Assembly: GCA_902729315.2 (NCBI GenBank)
Contig: LR746281.1
Span: 2,292,501 to 2,356,500 of the forward strand
DNA length: 64,000 nt
Reading direction: 5' to 3'
Origin: Spirodela intermedia
Lineage: Eukaryota; Streptophyta; Magnoliopsida; Alismatales; Araceae
Numbering within the stretch: the stretch's first letter is position 1; the number at the start of each line of letters is the position of its first letter. A program made the position numbers and the translations under genes. The notes beneath the pieces were generated by a model. That model ran no database searches and was not told the DNA's origin. It was given only the letters and a program-made list of their open reading frames with translations. This document shows, in pieces, positions 1-14,099 of the stretch.

Positions 1-3000
1 TATAAAGCTCCACACTTAAAATATATTTGAAACACCTCGTTCTCTCTCATCTCTCTCACTTTAAAAGAACCCCTTTCCTTTCTTCAATCAAGATCATCTC
101 AATGACCCTTTTAGAGAAGCTGAGATAGAGTCTTGTTAGTTCATCTCTTGCATTAGAAATCATGTATACTTATTTCAAATAGCCATTTCATATTTTTTTC
201 ATATTTGCATCACATTTTGATCCATCCTTCTCTTTGTGACTTCTAGAACCGATGATGGTTGATACTCATCAATCTACCCTTCATGTTACCCCTTCAAAGC
301 TTGTAAATATCTCAATTTTTTTTGGGAAGGATAAAAAATAAGAAAATACCATCAAATCCTCTTCAAAAGAAGACCATCATTCCATCAACTTCGAATAAGA
401 CCTAGTTTCTCATTTCACACCCCAATCTAAAAACCCAAATAAACCTTATATTACAAGCCCTCTTATGACAAGTATTGATAACATTGTTGGTGGGGTCCTC
501 ACACATCAATAAACATCTCTCACTAACCACACAATCTTTTCTTTTGAAATGGGTTTAGATAACTACCTTCTTTGTCACCAAAGACTTACACAATAGATAA
601 CTAAAACTTCCTTGCATGAAACCATTCAGCATAAACCAATCGAAACTAATAAAATTCTTCCATCAATCAAACCATTATCTCCTAAATAATCAAAAGCTTA
701 TTTTCCTTCTATAGCCTTTGAAACCAAATTTCAAACATCATTCAAGGATCATAAGGCACTTAAATATAAACTCATTGACTTCACCTTCTTTCATACACAT
801 GAAATTTAACTAAAAATATATTTTGATGCCCTTAAAATTATGCATCTTATTTTGGACATTATCAATATCTATCCTAACTTGGTGATAATGTTTTACAATA
901 ATGCTTACGAGACTTTTTTGGAATTTCCACATTTTTCAAAGGGATAGGAACTGATCATACTAGCATAAATTAAATTATACTATTAAAATACCTTATGGTC
1001 CCTTATTAAACTTGACATAATAGAAGTCAACAAATTCCTTACCTCATTAACCAAGGTTCTAAATGTAGTGTACATAATATCAAATTATTTTATCAAATTA
1101 TACTTGTGCATTTCATTAGTTAATTACTATTGTACAATATTGGTGCTCATTATAAGATTTATGAAAATTATACATCATTTATCAAATTTTTGATGCCTTA
1201 TTCTTAGATCAAATAAAAATAGTCATAAAGAATGATCTAGTTATCCCCAATGATATTATCAACAAATCTACTCTTCTTTGTATGCATTATATTCAACATA
1301 ATAACTTTATTACTCATCCACCACCTTTAGTTCCTTCTCTACCACCTCTAATGTTCTTACCTTTCTTAAGTTGCTTCTTTTTATTGAAAACTCAACAAAA
1401 ATATTGATCATGCAAATTAACAACTCAAGTTATTGGAAAGAAGGTTCTAACAACTTGAAGATAATGTGCCATATGATAATTATAAATTAGTAGTTACATT
1501 TATACATTAATATCTTATAAATAGATATTAATGTGGATAGAGAATGTAATTATTCATGCATTACCGACTCATTATGACTTTTATAATATTTTATTATTAA
1601 AATATTAATATATAATATTTTATTTATTTTATTGATATTATGAGACTAACCCCACCTGACTTTTATAAAGTCAAGTAGTGATTCTCTCACATTTTCATGA
1701 TAATTATTTAATTGTAAGAACTTAGGTGAATTTTTATTATGAGTTAGAAGTAATGAAAGAAGCACAAGTTTTCAGTCTAAGGAAAAACCAAGTCTTATGA
1801 AAAGGGTCAACCTAATACGTTTATGGATCTGAGAGAGGACATCATCTTGGTCAGGCCCATTTGAATCTTAAGTGACACATGACTTTGGCCTAGCCTATTG
1901 GATGTAAAAAGACTATCAAAAAATGATATCTAAGTTGTCCATCTTATGGTACCTTAAGATGAGACCAAGAGGAGGATTAGAGCACCTCCCTCATAAAAAA
2001 ATCTAGTCCGTCTACTAAGAGAGTCAATTATTAATCATAATTGTCTATTAGAGGGGCTTAATTCTCTAGAGGTTTAAGGCCTCTAGCCTCCTTCTTGGAG
2101 GGAGCTTTTTCGCTTTCTCTTTAGTAGTGGCTAGTCAAAAGAAAAAAGAAGAAAATTAAGACTCAGTTAATAGTATTCTCGTGCTTAAGATCGTCGTGAA
2201 GAATAGACTACTTAGATCACATCAAAATTGTTGCAGATCAAGCACCATTTAGCCTAGGACTGATGCACAATGATGTTTATGCTAGATCTAGATCTGAGAT
2301 ATTCTTATAATCTTCTCCATAGATAGATTAACTCTTAATTTGAATTAATTTTATCATTTATTTTATCATTTTATTGTGTTAGATTCATTCTTTCTCCTTT
2401 GCCACACTTTTTATTTATCTTGTCTTCACTCTTTTTAAATTTAATTTCATTCACAATCTCAAGTATATATATATATATATATATATGAAATAAAATAAGT
2501 AAAATTCTTATTCTCATCATACTTTTTAAGGATAGACCTTTACTCATCTTAAATCAAAAAGTGAGATTTTATAAGTATTATTTGTATGAACTTAATTGTA
2601 TCATGACGCCATATTTAACTTATAAATCGAAATCATCACCTTATATCAAGCATTATTTCTTGTGATTTACAAAATAAATATAGATTTTTTTACTCATCTA
2701 GCTTTGTTTGTCTTTTTGATACTACAAAATGGGTGAGAAATTAAGAGAGGGCTTGTGATTTTTTTAAATGAAGAATATTGAATGATAAAGCTTTTATATG
2801 TGAATGGAGTTTTAATTTTTTTGATGTCATACATCTTTTCACACTGATTAAGTTGAATGAATACTTAATCCTCATGATAATATTTGTCTTTATCATCGAC
2901 TTAAATAAATTTTATTGATAACTTTGTGACTATCAAAAGGGGGAAATCGTTTATTCCCTTAGTTTTGATAATTACAAGTGAAAATATATTAGTATAAAAT

Positions 3001-4600
3001 TGGTGAATAATAGTATTAATATATTTATGTCATGAATGTATAAAAACATTCAATATATTCAACGTATCCATTATATAAAATATATTTATTGATTATATGA
3101 TCTCATCATTAATGATTGAATATATGGCACTAATCCTTGAGGTTAAGTGATTCTTCATGTTAAATATTTGATCAACAAATAATATTAGTTGGAAAGATAA
3201 GTATATAATTATATAGCTATAATTAAATCATACAAAATATTTTATCTTTGATTATATATTTCTCTAACCATGTTATATAATATCTAACATTTAGAAATGA
3301 TAGTGGATAAGTTTCATAAGATTTCACATATAGATTAAATCATGAAGAATATGATAAATAAAAGAGATATTTAAGTTTCAAATAGAGCATCTTGATGGTG
3401 GCATATCAATTGATTATATGGACCAGAAGTCAATTTTTTTGATGATTTGGATCCAATTTGGATATCTAACTATTGTCGATCAAGTTAAAAAAACTAATGT
3501 TAAATTTTAATGAAAAAGAACAAAGAAACGTCATTACTGCACATTCTAAAAAATGACAAGTTTTGAATGAGGTCCTCGAACATTTAAGATCTAATAGAAT
3601 CAAAAAATTGTTGAAAGACAAAGTTTTACTTATGAGAGAATCTCTCTATATCAAAAAATGATTAAAAATGCAAAGATTCAAGTGAGAGCATAAGCTCTTA
3701 TAGTTCTACACATCTACAATGTGTGAGATTGTTGCATCATCTTCTCAAACTGATTTCAACAACACAATCAACTTCACATTCATAGTTATAGCTCTCCATC
3801 AAGCTCTAAGGTAAATGGATGGTAATGAGAGAATGGTGAGGCAAGAGTGATTTGGGCAAAGACAGACACAAGGTGCTAGTTGCCATATTTGGTCCAAGAA
3901 TGATTATCTGAAGAGATGAACTTTGAGATGTTTTGGGTGACTGAGGTCATGAATATCAACATGTAATTCTTGAGGGAACTAATAAACACTAGAGTGACAT
4001 TTCATCTATGACTAGAAGTAGTCAAGTGATGAATTAATAGAAAAAATCTCGTGTTTTAGTGTGAGAGAGTTGAGAGCACGTGTGTTGACAAATCTAGTGA
4101 TACTTATACATAAGTATCGGTTAAATTGAAAAATCATTAGAAATCTTAAAAACTCATATTCACCTGCCCCCCCCCCTTTTTCTTGGTGTTTTATATAGCC
4201 CTATAGTTCCTACAACCTAAATATTAACATGTCTATTCATGTTGTGTCTCCATATTTGAAAATAAATGTCTATACTCGAATTTTGTAATATATTTTAGTA
4301 TAAAAAAAATTATAATGATAAAAAAGTAAATAATATTAATTAAATATGATTAAGTTGATATCCATGTTTATCCCTGACCAAGCTATGCGCTCAACCAAAT
4401 TTGGATTGAAATTGGGGAATCAGTAATTTTATTTATGTCACTGTATAATCATTATATTTTAAAAAATATCTAGATATTTTCATTGACTCGTAGCCTCGTA
4501 AGCCTATAAACTAAAGGAAATATAAATAAATAAATAATAAGGATTATAAAGACCTGAAGTAACTAAATCTGTGATAGACAAAAGTGGCGGCCTTTTATCA
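1..4600. other. AT-rich intergenic DNA, no gene recognised
   Basis: No reading frame with recognisable protein similarity was found on either strand. The stretch is AT-rich, with a (TA)n run at 2464-2486 and a run of ten C at 4167-4176 followed by a TCTTGGTGTTTTA context. A similar C-rich/TCTTGGTGTTT context occurs near 27,530. On the opposite strand it resembles the polypurine tract of plant LTR retrotransposons. The segment is probably decayed retrotransposon DNA, but no terminal repeats or duplications were identified here. Confidence 0.5.
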
Positions 4601-4607
4601 CGTAAGG

Positions 4608-4664
4608 TATGGGCCACCAAAAGCGGCCCGGCCCACGAACAGTACCAGACGTGTTGGCCCAAAG
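4608..4664 (+). promoter_or_regulatory. Site II-like GGCCCA cluster upstream of QUA3 homolog
   Basis: TGGGCCA, GGCCCGGCCCA and TTGGCCCAAA occur within 57 bp, about 215-270 bp before the start codon at 4878. TGGGCC/GGCCCA are site II elements, typical TCP-factor sites in promoters of growth-associated plant genes. A CT-rich stretch at 4735-4790 follows and is a plausible 5' leader. The motifs are read directly; function is inferred. Confidence 0.45.
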
Positions 4665-4877
4665 GTACTGGTGGGTATCAAAAGTGAGCCCCAATTCTGT
4701 TAGCCCCACCACCGACACCCTCTCTTGTAACACTCCCACTTCGCTCTCTCCCTCCCTCTCTCGCTCTCGCTCTCGCTTCGTCTCTCTCAGGGTGACAGTT
4801 CGACGGGTTGTGAGGTTCTTCTGTTCCATTCCGGCGGCATCCGAAGAGCTGTGGGGGTTTGGAGCGAGGGGACGGGG

Positions 4878-7800
4878 ATGGGGTTCGTGAACCTTCCGGT
4901 GGCAAAGCGGCTGCCGCGACACTGGCGATTGCTCGACGTCGTCTCCGCCATCCTATTCGCGTTCGTCATGGTGTTCTTCCTGCTCGTGTTCACCTCTCTC
5001 GGGGACTCCGTGGCTGCGTCTGGTCGTCGTGCGCTCAGCCTTTCCTCGTTGTCGGATCCTCGCCAGAGGGAGCGATTCGTCGCCTTCTTCGACGAGGACG
5101 AGGATCCCTTAAAGCAGAGTCGCGGCGGGCGGCGGGGGAGGGACAAGAGTGCGGAGTTGCTGGTGATCGCGGCGTGCTCGGCCGAGGAGGTGGATCATAT
5201 GCCATGCGAGGACCCCCGCCGGAACAGCCAGCTCAGTAGGCACATGAACTTCTACCGGGAGCGGCATTGCCCGCTTCCGGACGAGACACCGCTCTGTCTG
5301 ATACCTCCGCCTGATGGATACCGCATTCCTGTGCCGTGGCCTGAGAGCCTCCACAAGGTACCATCCCTTGGGTCTTCAGTCTGGTTTCTCCCTTTATCGT
5401 GTACAACCCTTGCGTTATCGCAGTTTCGTAAAGTCATTGGTCATGTTTCATTTTAATATTTTATTGTTCTCCCTTTTGGGCCTATTTTCTTGGTTTGATC
5501 CTCTCTTCTTCCTTGAAGGCCATATTACTAACTTTGATAATGTTTCAGCACAAAGCTTGCTTCTCAATATGGGAGAATGCACATAAGCATTGCCGTTAAT
5601 TTATCACCTTTTTTATACGAATCTTATGCCCTAAAATTATATTCACGTCTCACTTTTTTCTTCATCTGAGCTCACATGTAAGTCTTAAGGGAACTTACGA
5701 AGTTGCACAAAGTAGTTGAGCTTAATGGGTGCGATGGACGAAATACATTTTCTACCCGTCCATTAGATATCGAATGGCCAATTTTACCTTTGTCAAGTTT
5801 ATACCTTCTTCATCATTTGGGTTTGATGTCCAGGACACCAGTTGTAGACCAACGATCAATCTGTCGTCAGATGATGCATTTCAAATTTTTTAAATATTTT
5901 TCAAACGCAAGACAATGACTTTGTTCAAGTGAATCGTACATGTTTCACTCTCCCCTCTCCCCTTTTTCTATGCATCACGAGCGTTGTGGATTGCGTCATT
6001 ATGGATCTTAATTTGAGGCCGAGAACATTAGATCAGTTATCTGTGGATTGATATATGATGTCACACTTTCTCGTCAAATGTGAAAGAAATTTAGAGATTT
6101 TAGAGCCTCATACTGACAATACAAGATGGAACTGATGATCCGACTATGAATGTGCATTTCAACAGGTTTCATACATAGGCAATAAAGCCAATTTTGTGTT
6201 GGAAGTTTATGAAATCTTCAAATCATAGGTTACTGAATGAGGTTTTGCTTTTATAAATGTTGAGACATGTACCTGAATCCTGCGTTATAATTCAAGTTCA
6301 CATATTATATTATATATTTTTGAGATGGAGTTAAATTAATATAGATTTACATCATCTTTTTTAAATCGGATTAATAATTGTTGACGTCATGCATCCCCTT
6401 TGTTCCTCTTTTTTTGATATATTTATCAACGAGTCTGCGAAGGTTCATTTGCTTTCATTACCTTTTTCAAAAGGTAACGATACTGAGTTGGCATATTCCT
6501 TACCAGTATTGAAGCTGCTATTCACAGTTAATCTTTTTTCCTTTTTTAGAATGTGATGGATTGGTTAGTACTCATCAATGCGGTGCATTTGTATGAAATA
6601 TGAGCTCTCTGTTAGAAATTGGCAACCATTACAGGAATAATCTGTCTTGTTTAAAATGTCACTTAAATTTCAAGGCAGAAACGAATGGTCAAGGCAGTTA
6701 ATTTTACTGATTGGCTTGATCTTCCATTCCCAGATATGATTTTTTTTGCATGTATTTAGTTGAATTGAAAAGATCTTGAACAAAAGAAAAGCTTTATCTG
6801 TGCTTTGGGTATTGATCTCAAGTGCTCACTTCTCTTCTGATCAAAAAAGAATTTATAGGATGATCCAATAGTGAAGTCCAAACTTTAGTGTGTTTAAGTT
6901 GCAGATTGTTATTGATACGAGGGATCTCAGTGAGGCTACTCGAGGAACAGAAGTGTTTTTGGATTTAAAAGGGATAATGACGATCTGGATTTATTTTCTC
7001 TCTCGAGGTGGGGAGCTGGATTTGTGTTTTTCATTAACCTTCTAATAAAAAATGTGCCCCAACCACAGTTTAAGTCATGACTCGCCTTTTGGAAACGTCT
7101 GATGTGGGAATAAAGATGAGTAATTGTTGCTTTTTGGGTTTTTATATGGATTTCATTTCTGTCATAAAGAGGACAATGGAAAGAATTCCGGACAGCATTT
7201 TTTAGATACAATAATTCTTTTTTCTTTTCTATGCCTTCGTCTTCTCGAATCTCTTGTCAAAGGCTATCTTCGGTACAATACTGCTCTTTGTCTGAAATTG
7301 TAGTTCTTGCATAAGACAAACCTTTTGCAAGTTTTCCCTCAATGGGCATTCGTCTTTCCTGATTTTGATATACAAGATTGGATCTCTTAGTTTCCCTCTT
7401 AGTGTGTATAATATAAATGATTTACATACACAAATGCATGTTGATAGGCCTCCCATCAAGACAGACTCAAGATGGAAGAAGCTCCCTGCTTCTTCCAGTC
7501 CAACTGATACATGTGGATGTTAGTAAGCTCCACGTGCAAAGGGGAAGGTTGAAGGTTAGAAATAAGGGATCTCAGTTGTATAGGAGGGGGGAAGAAACAT
7601 TTGGTCCCAAAGTCTTCAGAGATCGTCCACCTGTGTTGTAGAACCGATTTGGTGGTCTCCATGACTCAAACCCCCCTTTTCCCCGATTCCTGTTTCCCAA
7701 AGCAATTGTATTCTTTTCTGGATCAAGGTTCTTACCACATGTCTATTCTCACAGTGACCTCGAATCGACAAGTTTCTGGCTGGTTCCAAACCTTACGTTA

Positions 7801-10800
7801 TTGGATCTGCCCTGGCTTATCCTTATTCCCATTTGGTTCCATGGACCATATTTTTGAACAAAAAATGTTACCCAAATTTTAGCGTGTATTTGATGTGTCA
7901 GTTAGGTCTGGGTTGGTTCGTTTCAAAATAATCCAGGCAATCTTTTGCTCTTATTGATTAGGCATTCCTCACAATCTTCAAACCCTTGGAGTTGGTGGGT
8001 TGCTGACGGTGATAATGGGGAGAGAATACAGTGCTAGTAAGGAAGATGCTCCTAATTTCTTCTCCATTTTTTAATTGAAGCGAATTTTAGAACTGCTGAT
8101 ATTGGATTATTGATGGATTAATTTTCTGCGCACTGCCTTGTGTGCACATAATGGAAACTGATTTTAGCACTTTCCTGCGTCACATTATATGGGAGTTTTG
8201 AATAACAGTAATGTTTTTATTGTACTCGCATGATCTTTAATAGAGCTGCTCAAGAGGGAGTTGTCAGTTGGATGTGTGCTTATTTCGATGTGTGTGTTTG
8301 TGTGTGTGTGTGTGTATGATGCATAATTTATGGAGAACAATTTCTTGTTTGGAAAACCTCAGAACTTGGGACTTTGATGCATGGATTCGATATGAAACTA
8401 TTAGCATATTGACTTTTGGGATCATGTGGTAGTATTTCCCTTAGAATGGAGGAAGGTGACGAGCAGGATATTTTCTATCGATCCCTTAGTGGAAGAGCTG
8501 TGCTTCTTGCTAATTAGCAAAAGTTCTTTCGTTGAATTTCATGTCATGATTTACTGATTAAACACGAGGAAGCGTCACACTCTATGATATTTGTATCTTG
8601 GATCCCCTTGTCAACTACGCATTTCCTCCCCTTGTTAATTTTTGGCATGAAAGATCATTCTATTTTAGGTAGTATCTTCGGTGATTTGGAAAGCCGTTGC
8701 CTTGGGGTTACCCATGTTCATCTTAGCTTAATACAATTTCAATCTTTGTAGATTTGGCATAGCAACATGCCGCACAATAAACTTGCAGAAAGGAAAGGAC
8801 ACCAGGGCTGGATGAAAGAAGAAGGCCCATATTTCATATTCCCTGGCGGTGGCACTATGTTTCCTGATGGGGCTGTGCAATATATTGACAAGCTTCGACA
8901 GTATATCCCCATAAGCGGAGGAACCCTACGGACGGCCTTGGACATGGGATGCGGGGTACGAATTGTATCTGTATTTCTTAAACTTCGTAGAGAGATTATT
9001 GCCCTATATGTCACTTTGAGATCTCGCCTCCTCCGTGCAGGTTGCCAGCTTTGGGGGGTTCTTACTGAAAGAAGATATCTTGACCCTTTCCTTTGCTCCA
9101 AGAGACTCACATAAATCACAGATACAATTCGCACTGGAAAGGGGAATTCCAGCATTTGTGGCCATGCTAGGCACCCACCGGCTTCCATTTCCTGCCCACT
9201 CCTTTGACCTCATCCACTGCTCCCGATGCTTGATCCCCTTTTCCGCTTCAAGTAAGACATCCTCTTGTCTGCTCATGTTTATGTTTACTGTGAACATCAG
9301 AAGGCCTGTCCACCTCATAGTCAATGTATATTGCCTCAAATTTTGTCGACTGTGGGGATTGCAGACGGGACATACTTCATTGAAGTGGATCGTCTGCTCC
9401 GTCCCGATGGATACCTCGTCATCTCCGGCCCACCCGTGCAGTGGCCCAAGCAGGATAAGGAATGGGCCGACCTCCAGTCCTTGGCCCGGGCCTTGTGCTA
9501 TGAACTTATTGTGGTTGATGGTAACACCGTCATCTGGAAGAAGCCATCAGGGGATTCATGTCTTCCTAACCAGAACGAATTTGGACTCGATACTTGTAGT
9601 GATTCTGATGACCCCAGTGAAGCATGGTGAGGGTTTCACCAGCTTACAGATATTTTTCCCCAAATGTTATATTTGGTACTACTGCTGAGATATATGCTCA
9701 TAACCAATCGAATTTTCAGGTACTTTGATCTGAAGGGGTGTGTCAGTAAGTTGTCAGTGACCAGAGCAACTTCTGTTGGGTCCATCCCAAGTTGGCCAGA
9801 GAGGCTGGTCAAAACCCCTGCGAGAGCCTCGCTCATCAAAAATGGATTTGACGTCTTCGAGGCCGATAGGCGGCGTTGGGCCAGACGGGTTGCTCATTAT
9901 AGGGAAGTTCTTGGTTTAAAGCTCGGCACTCCTGCAGTGCGCAATGTTATGGATATGAACGCCTTTTTCGGGGGCTTTGCAGCGGCTTTGTCGTCAGATC
10001 CCCTCTGGGTAATGAATGTCATTCCTGCTCGAAAGCCGTTTACTTTGGATGTCATCTATGACAGAGGGCTCATTGGAGTCTACCATGACTGGTAAGTTGT
10101 GCACCATATCATCTGCCAATTATTTCTTACGTTATTAAGAATATTAAACTACTAACTTATTAAGAACTATAAATAGAAAGGAGTAAATCCGATAACGGGG
10201 AGGTGTTCCTCATTTAGCTTGACTTAACAGGATCCCAAGGACTGATTCGGCTGTTCATGCCTTGAATGATGATGACATGGGTCTCCTTAATTTTACTATC
10301 TGAGGAAACTCCTCCCTTAATTATATCCAATTATGTTGGTTTTGATACACCCAGAACCATGATGCTCCTGTTTTTTACATCCTATATTTATAGATTTCTA
10401 AATATAAATATAAATATCACTGTGTTTCCCCTTTCTGCTGGCAGGTGCGAGCCGTTTTCCTCATATCCCCGGACATACGACCTCATCCATGTGGACGGAA
10501 TACTCTCCTTGGTCAAAGGACCAAGCACCGGCAAGAACAGGTACTCAATTCATTTCTGCGAGATATCATCGGCTATCCCATATCATGTTCTGTTTATGGC
10601 AAATTCTCTGACTATTGTCTCCGTGATCAGAAGGATTAGCCGGCCAGAGAGTATCTGAGGTCGTGGGCACCAATTTAAATCAAGAAAAATTAATTAAAAA
10701 TATCAATAATCGTAGATTGATTTGTTAGATAGTAAGTAATATGGGACTAATAATGATTGATCGAGCAGGTTTGATTGGGTCCCTCCTGTGATTGCAGGTG

Positions 10801-11029
10801 CAGCATTGTGGATCTGATGATGGAGATGGACCGGCTGCTGCGGCCGGGGGGGACGGCAGTGGTTCGGGACAGCCCGAAAACCATTGAGAAGGTGGCCCGG
10901 ATGGCTCGGGCTGTGCGGTGGACTGTGTCTGTACACGTGGCTGAGGCCGAGTCGAGCAGCAGGGAGAGGGTGCTTGTGGCGACCAAGGAGCTCTGGAAGC
11001 TGCCGCAGGGGGCCGCTTCATCCAGGTAG
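4878..11029 (+). CDS. QUA3: Pectin-type putative methyltransferase, QUA3/PMT13-like (7 exons)
   Basis: Exons: 4878-5357, 8752-8955, 9041-9251, 9365-9626, 9720-10091, 10445-10540, 10798-11029; all junctions are GT-AG and phases agree, giving 618 aa. The start is MGFVNLP, as in Arabidopsis QUA3 (600 aa), followed by a type II signal anchor at about residues 18-45. The lumenal domain is the plant DUF248/Methyltransf_29 family: the SAM-binding DMGCG motif is at 224-228, followed by VASFGG, then [16 protein letters not shown] and the second-half motif [16 protein letters not shown]3 is known as a Golgi protein implicated in homogalacturonan methylesterification. Intron 1 is long (3.4 kb) and holds no recognisable gene. 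Exon 3 ends in a split Asn codon and several junctions split Trp codons, which helps fix the model. The gene converges with the rhomboid gene 0.5 kb downstream. Family assignment is firm; catalytic specificity is inferred. Confidence 0.95.
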
Positions 11030-11060
11030 GCGATCCTCTCTCCACTGGCCCATTTTCTTG

Positions 11061-11063
<3 letters not shown>

Positions 11064-11121
<58 letters not shown>

Positions 11122-11361
11122 GGGGGGCTGGAAGATGTGAGAAGAAGCTCTGAGGGCTGATAATCTGTTCCACAGCTCTGCCTTCTTGCTCTCTCTCTCT
11201 CTCTCTCTCCCTCGTTTGTTGGGGGAGGGAGGGTGGGTTACTGCTGATCTCTGATGTTTTATGTTAGTAAAAAGTCAGCTGTGAGATTTATCCGAAAACT
11301 CGTTATATTTCATGCAGTTCCACAAGTTTCCATGTGAGGATTTTTTTTCGGAAATGGAGTT

Positions 11362-11394
<33 letters not shown>
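11064..11394. repeat. Opposed (CT)n and (GA)n tracts between convergent genes
   Basis: (CT)n at 11064-11120 and about 11190-11209, then (GA)n at about 11365-11394, all between the stop codons of the QUA3 homolog (11029, +) and the rhomboid gene (11522, -). The CT and GA tracts are complementary, so a read-through transcript from either gene could fold back on itself. Confidence 0.85.
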
Positions 11395-11401
<7 letters not shown>

Positions 11402-11521
11402 AGGTAGAGAGAGAAGGGCTTCTCAAATTTATACACAAATATGTGGTGACGCAAGTAGCAGCAGCAGCAGCACTCTATCTCTCTCTCTCTCACTCACTCA
11501 CTCACTCCAGCAATCATCTTC

Positions 11522-13557
11522 TCAAGGGTAACTCGGGCACTCCCATTTCGACGTGGGTACGCAGCTGAGGTAGTGGCACCAGCTACAATGATCGTTCGGA
11601 TTGACTTTCCGGTAGAGCATCACCAGCCCAACGGTGAACCTGCAAGTCAAACACGCCAAGGATCCTCAGATTACAGCTCCAAACCCACCCGTTTGACTTT
11701 CAATAATGGATCAAGGAATTCAGGGTTTAGGGGTCTGACTAGTATGAAATTAGTATGTGAATCAACTGGTTTAGAGAGAGAAAGAAACAAGTCGATGAAA
11801 GGGAAGATAACTTACCCGGCTACCAGTAGGCCGAAAGAAATGATGCCGAGGATGTACTGATAAACCTTGTACTTGGATTTGACCCGAGATTCTGGGGGAA
11901 AATCGTGCCGCTCCAGCCAGCCGAACTGGGGGCGCATCAGCAGCACAAACCCTAGGAGGAACCCGGCCAGGAAGCCCCCAATATGGGCGAAGTTGTCCAC
12001 TTGAGGAAGAATCCCCACCGCCAGGTTGATCACAATGATGATCAAGAGGGAAATCAACGCGGCAGCCTGACAAAACCGATCAGATCAATCATACCAAGAA
12101 TAGTAACCCAAATTAATCATCGCAGAAATATGTGGCTGTTTATCAGGATGATCCAATTGGGTTCGAGTAAGATGCCCAGATCGATCTAACGAAGATATAA
12201 GCAACAGAAATGAAGAAGTTACCTTGTTGGAATAGATTGTCCAGTTGGTGATGAGCTCAGAAAGCATGGCTCCGAGAAGCCCGAAGAGAGCACCTGATGC
12301 GCCGACAGAGACAGAATACCTACTGAAGAGAGATGAGAGCACACTGCCGGCGAACCCTGATAGCAGGTATATCGGTCCGATGCGAACTGCACAGGAGGTC
12401 AAAAAAGGTCAAACCTTTGTTCGAGCTGTTCATAAATTAGTAAAAGAGAGAAGATCTTCATGAAACATGCATTATTATAGATCTAAAAATAGAAACAGTG
12501 GGGGCAATCCAACTCGAAAACGCATTGAAAACGAGTTGGCTTAGTTCATGCAAGTCAATATGGGAGTCCACCCCATAATCATCCCACATTGGTTGAAGTA
12601 AAAAGGCTGCATTCCTTCGGTCAACGGTTGAAACAGGAGCTTAGCTATAGACACCCATGATCGGGAAGAGAGTGCACTTATATTTAGAATGTCAACTGTA
12701 TGTTACTGTTTTGGGGGTAAATTCACGGTGCCCATGAAGAAAAAAACCATTCTTGGCAAGCCAGAAGATCTTACCGAATCCAAACTGCTGTTCAAGCCGG
12801 ACTCCAATAATAATGAGGCACAGCATGTTCACCACGATATGGATCAGCCCAGCATGCAGCCAGATACATGAAACAAGCCTCCATCCTTGGTGATCAAGAA
12901 CAACTTCACTCCAGCGAAGACCACCCAGCTTCTTAAGTCTGAATCACCCAAAAAAAGAAAAAAAACACCAAGAAATGTTGATCCATGGGTAAGAAAGATC
13001 TGACCTTATGATTTCAGAGACATAAACGCATGATCAACACAAAAATCATTTTTTTAAAATACAAATAATAAGTGGTGGGGTGAGTAAATTTTTCTAAAGT
13101 TCCTTCTATCCCATCATCCGCACCCAAAAAAGGACCCTTTTTTTTCATGGATGGTAAGAGGGCTAGAACTAATTTCCCTACCAGAAGTACAGCACGCACC
13201 AAGCATCCTAAAAAAAAAAAATCTCTGATGGGTTAATCTTCATTCTAATTTTTCGATAATTATTTGCTCCATCTTGAAGAACATCGGTCCAGACAATAAG
13301 GGCAATCAAATCAAATAAATGAAGCAGCTCCCCCAGTTCTTGCTCAACTTTACGCAGAACGGTTTCTTCGATGATCCCATATTCTGAATGGTTTCTTCGA
13401 TTCTTTTCCCTGTAATTCCCTCCCTCTACCTCCCTCAGTGAGATGGAGGGCTACAACAGAAAGGGAGGTCAACTTCCTTCTCCCAGGAGAACTGGAGTGA
13501 CGAAGGAGAGAGAGGTGACCTCCTGCAACAGAGAAGTCGGAACAGGAGAGGGGGAGG

Positions 13558-13596
<39 letters not shown>

Positions 13597-13938
13597 GTGG
13601 GGGGCTCACGTTCTGGCGGAGGGGCCGAAGAGGGGGTTCTCCCGGAGGGGCTGGAAGGAGAAGCGGCCGAGGAATCGGGCGACGCACTTGCCGTAGAAAT
13701 TGCCGTGCCTGGGGCAGTTGTTGACGTACATGGTGACCAGGAACATCACGATATTCGCCACCACGAACGCCGGCACCATCCACGACGTCCACAACCTCTG
13801 CGCCGTCACCGCTCCTCGGTAGCCCACCGCCCTCCCGCTGCCGCCGACCGGCTCGTACCCCCCCCTCCCGTTGAGCTTAGGACCCCCACCGGCGGCGGCG
13901 CTGCCTCTCCCGCCGTTCTCCATGTCCCTGCTGGCCAT
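11522..13938 (-). CDS. RBL: Rhomboid-like serine protease, plant RBL family (5 exons)
   Basis: Exons in coding order: 13938-13610, 12938-12775, 12386-12223, 12066-11816, 11639-11522; phases agree and give 341 aa. This is an intramembrane serine protease expected in the secretory pathway. The catalytic serine lies in GASG (Ser195), the catalytic histidine in FAHIGG (His247), and the oxyanion HxxxN motif is H143-N147 in the [10 protein letters not shown] helix, so the enzyme looks active. The C-terminal tail [16 protein letters not shown] is the Cys/Trp-rich signature of plant RBL1/RBL2-type proteins. The N-terminal ~45 residues are Gly-rich and cytosolic, before the first membrane span (about 55-72). 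The first intron opens 20 nt before a (GA)n tract (13561-13590). Which RBL number it matches cannot be settled by eye. Confidence 0.93.
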
Positions 13939-13996
13939 TCCCTCAACCTCTCCTCCGCTCCTCCGACGAGCAGGGAGAGAGGCCGATCGATTAAGG

Positions 13997-14010
13997 AACC
14001 CTAACCCTAA
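13997..14010. promoter_or_regulatory. Telobox-like double CCCTAA motif
   Basis: AACCCTAACCCTAA lies 59-72 bp upstream of the rhomboid start codon, in its 5' leader or promoter. A second AAACCCTAG occurs near 14,180. Teloboxes (AAACCCTAA) are bound by TRB proteins in plants and are common in promoters of proliferation-associated genes. The motif is direct; its use here is inference. Confidence 0.45.
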
Positions 14011-14099
14011 CTTCCCCCTCTATTTGACCCAACCGTCGTCACGAGATCTTCCCCCCATGGCTGCTGGAAGACCAATTCTCCGCGGTGGACAAACCTAAT

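Noticed and set aside
4160-4195. Retrotransposon polypurine tract marking an LTR edge (also near 27,530 and 57,093)
   Set aside because: The C-rich contexts are alike, but no LTR pair, primer-binding site or target-site duplication could be attached to them.
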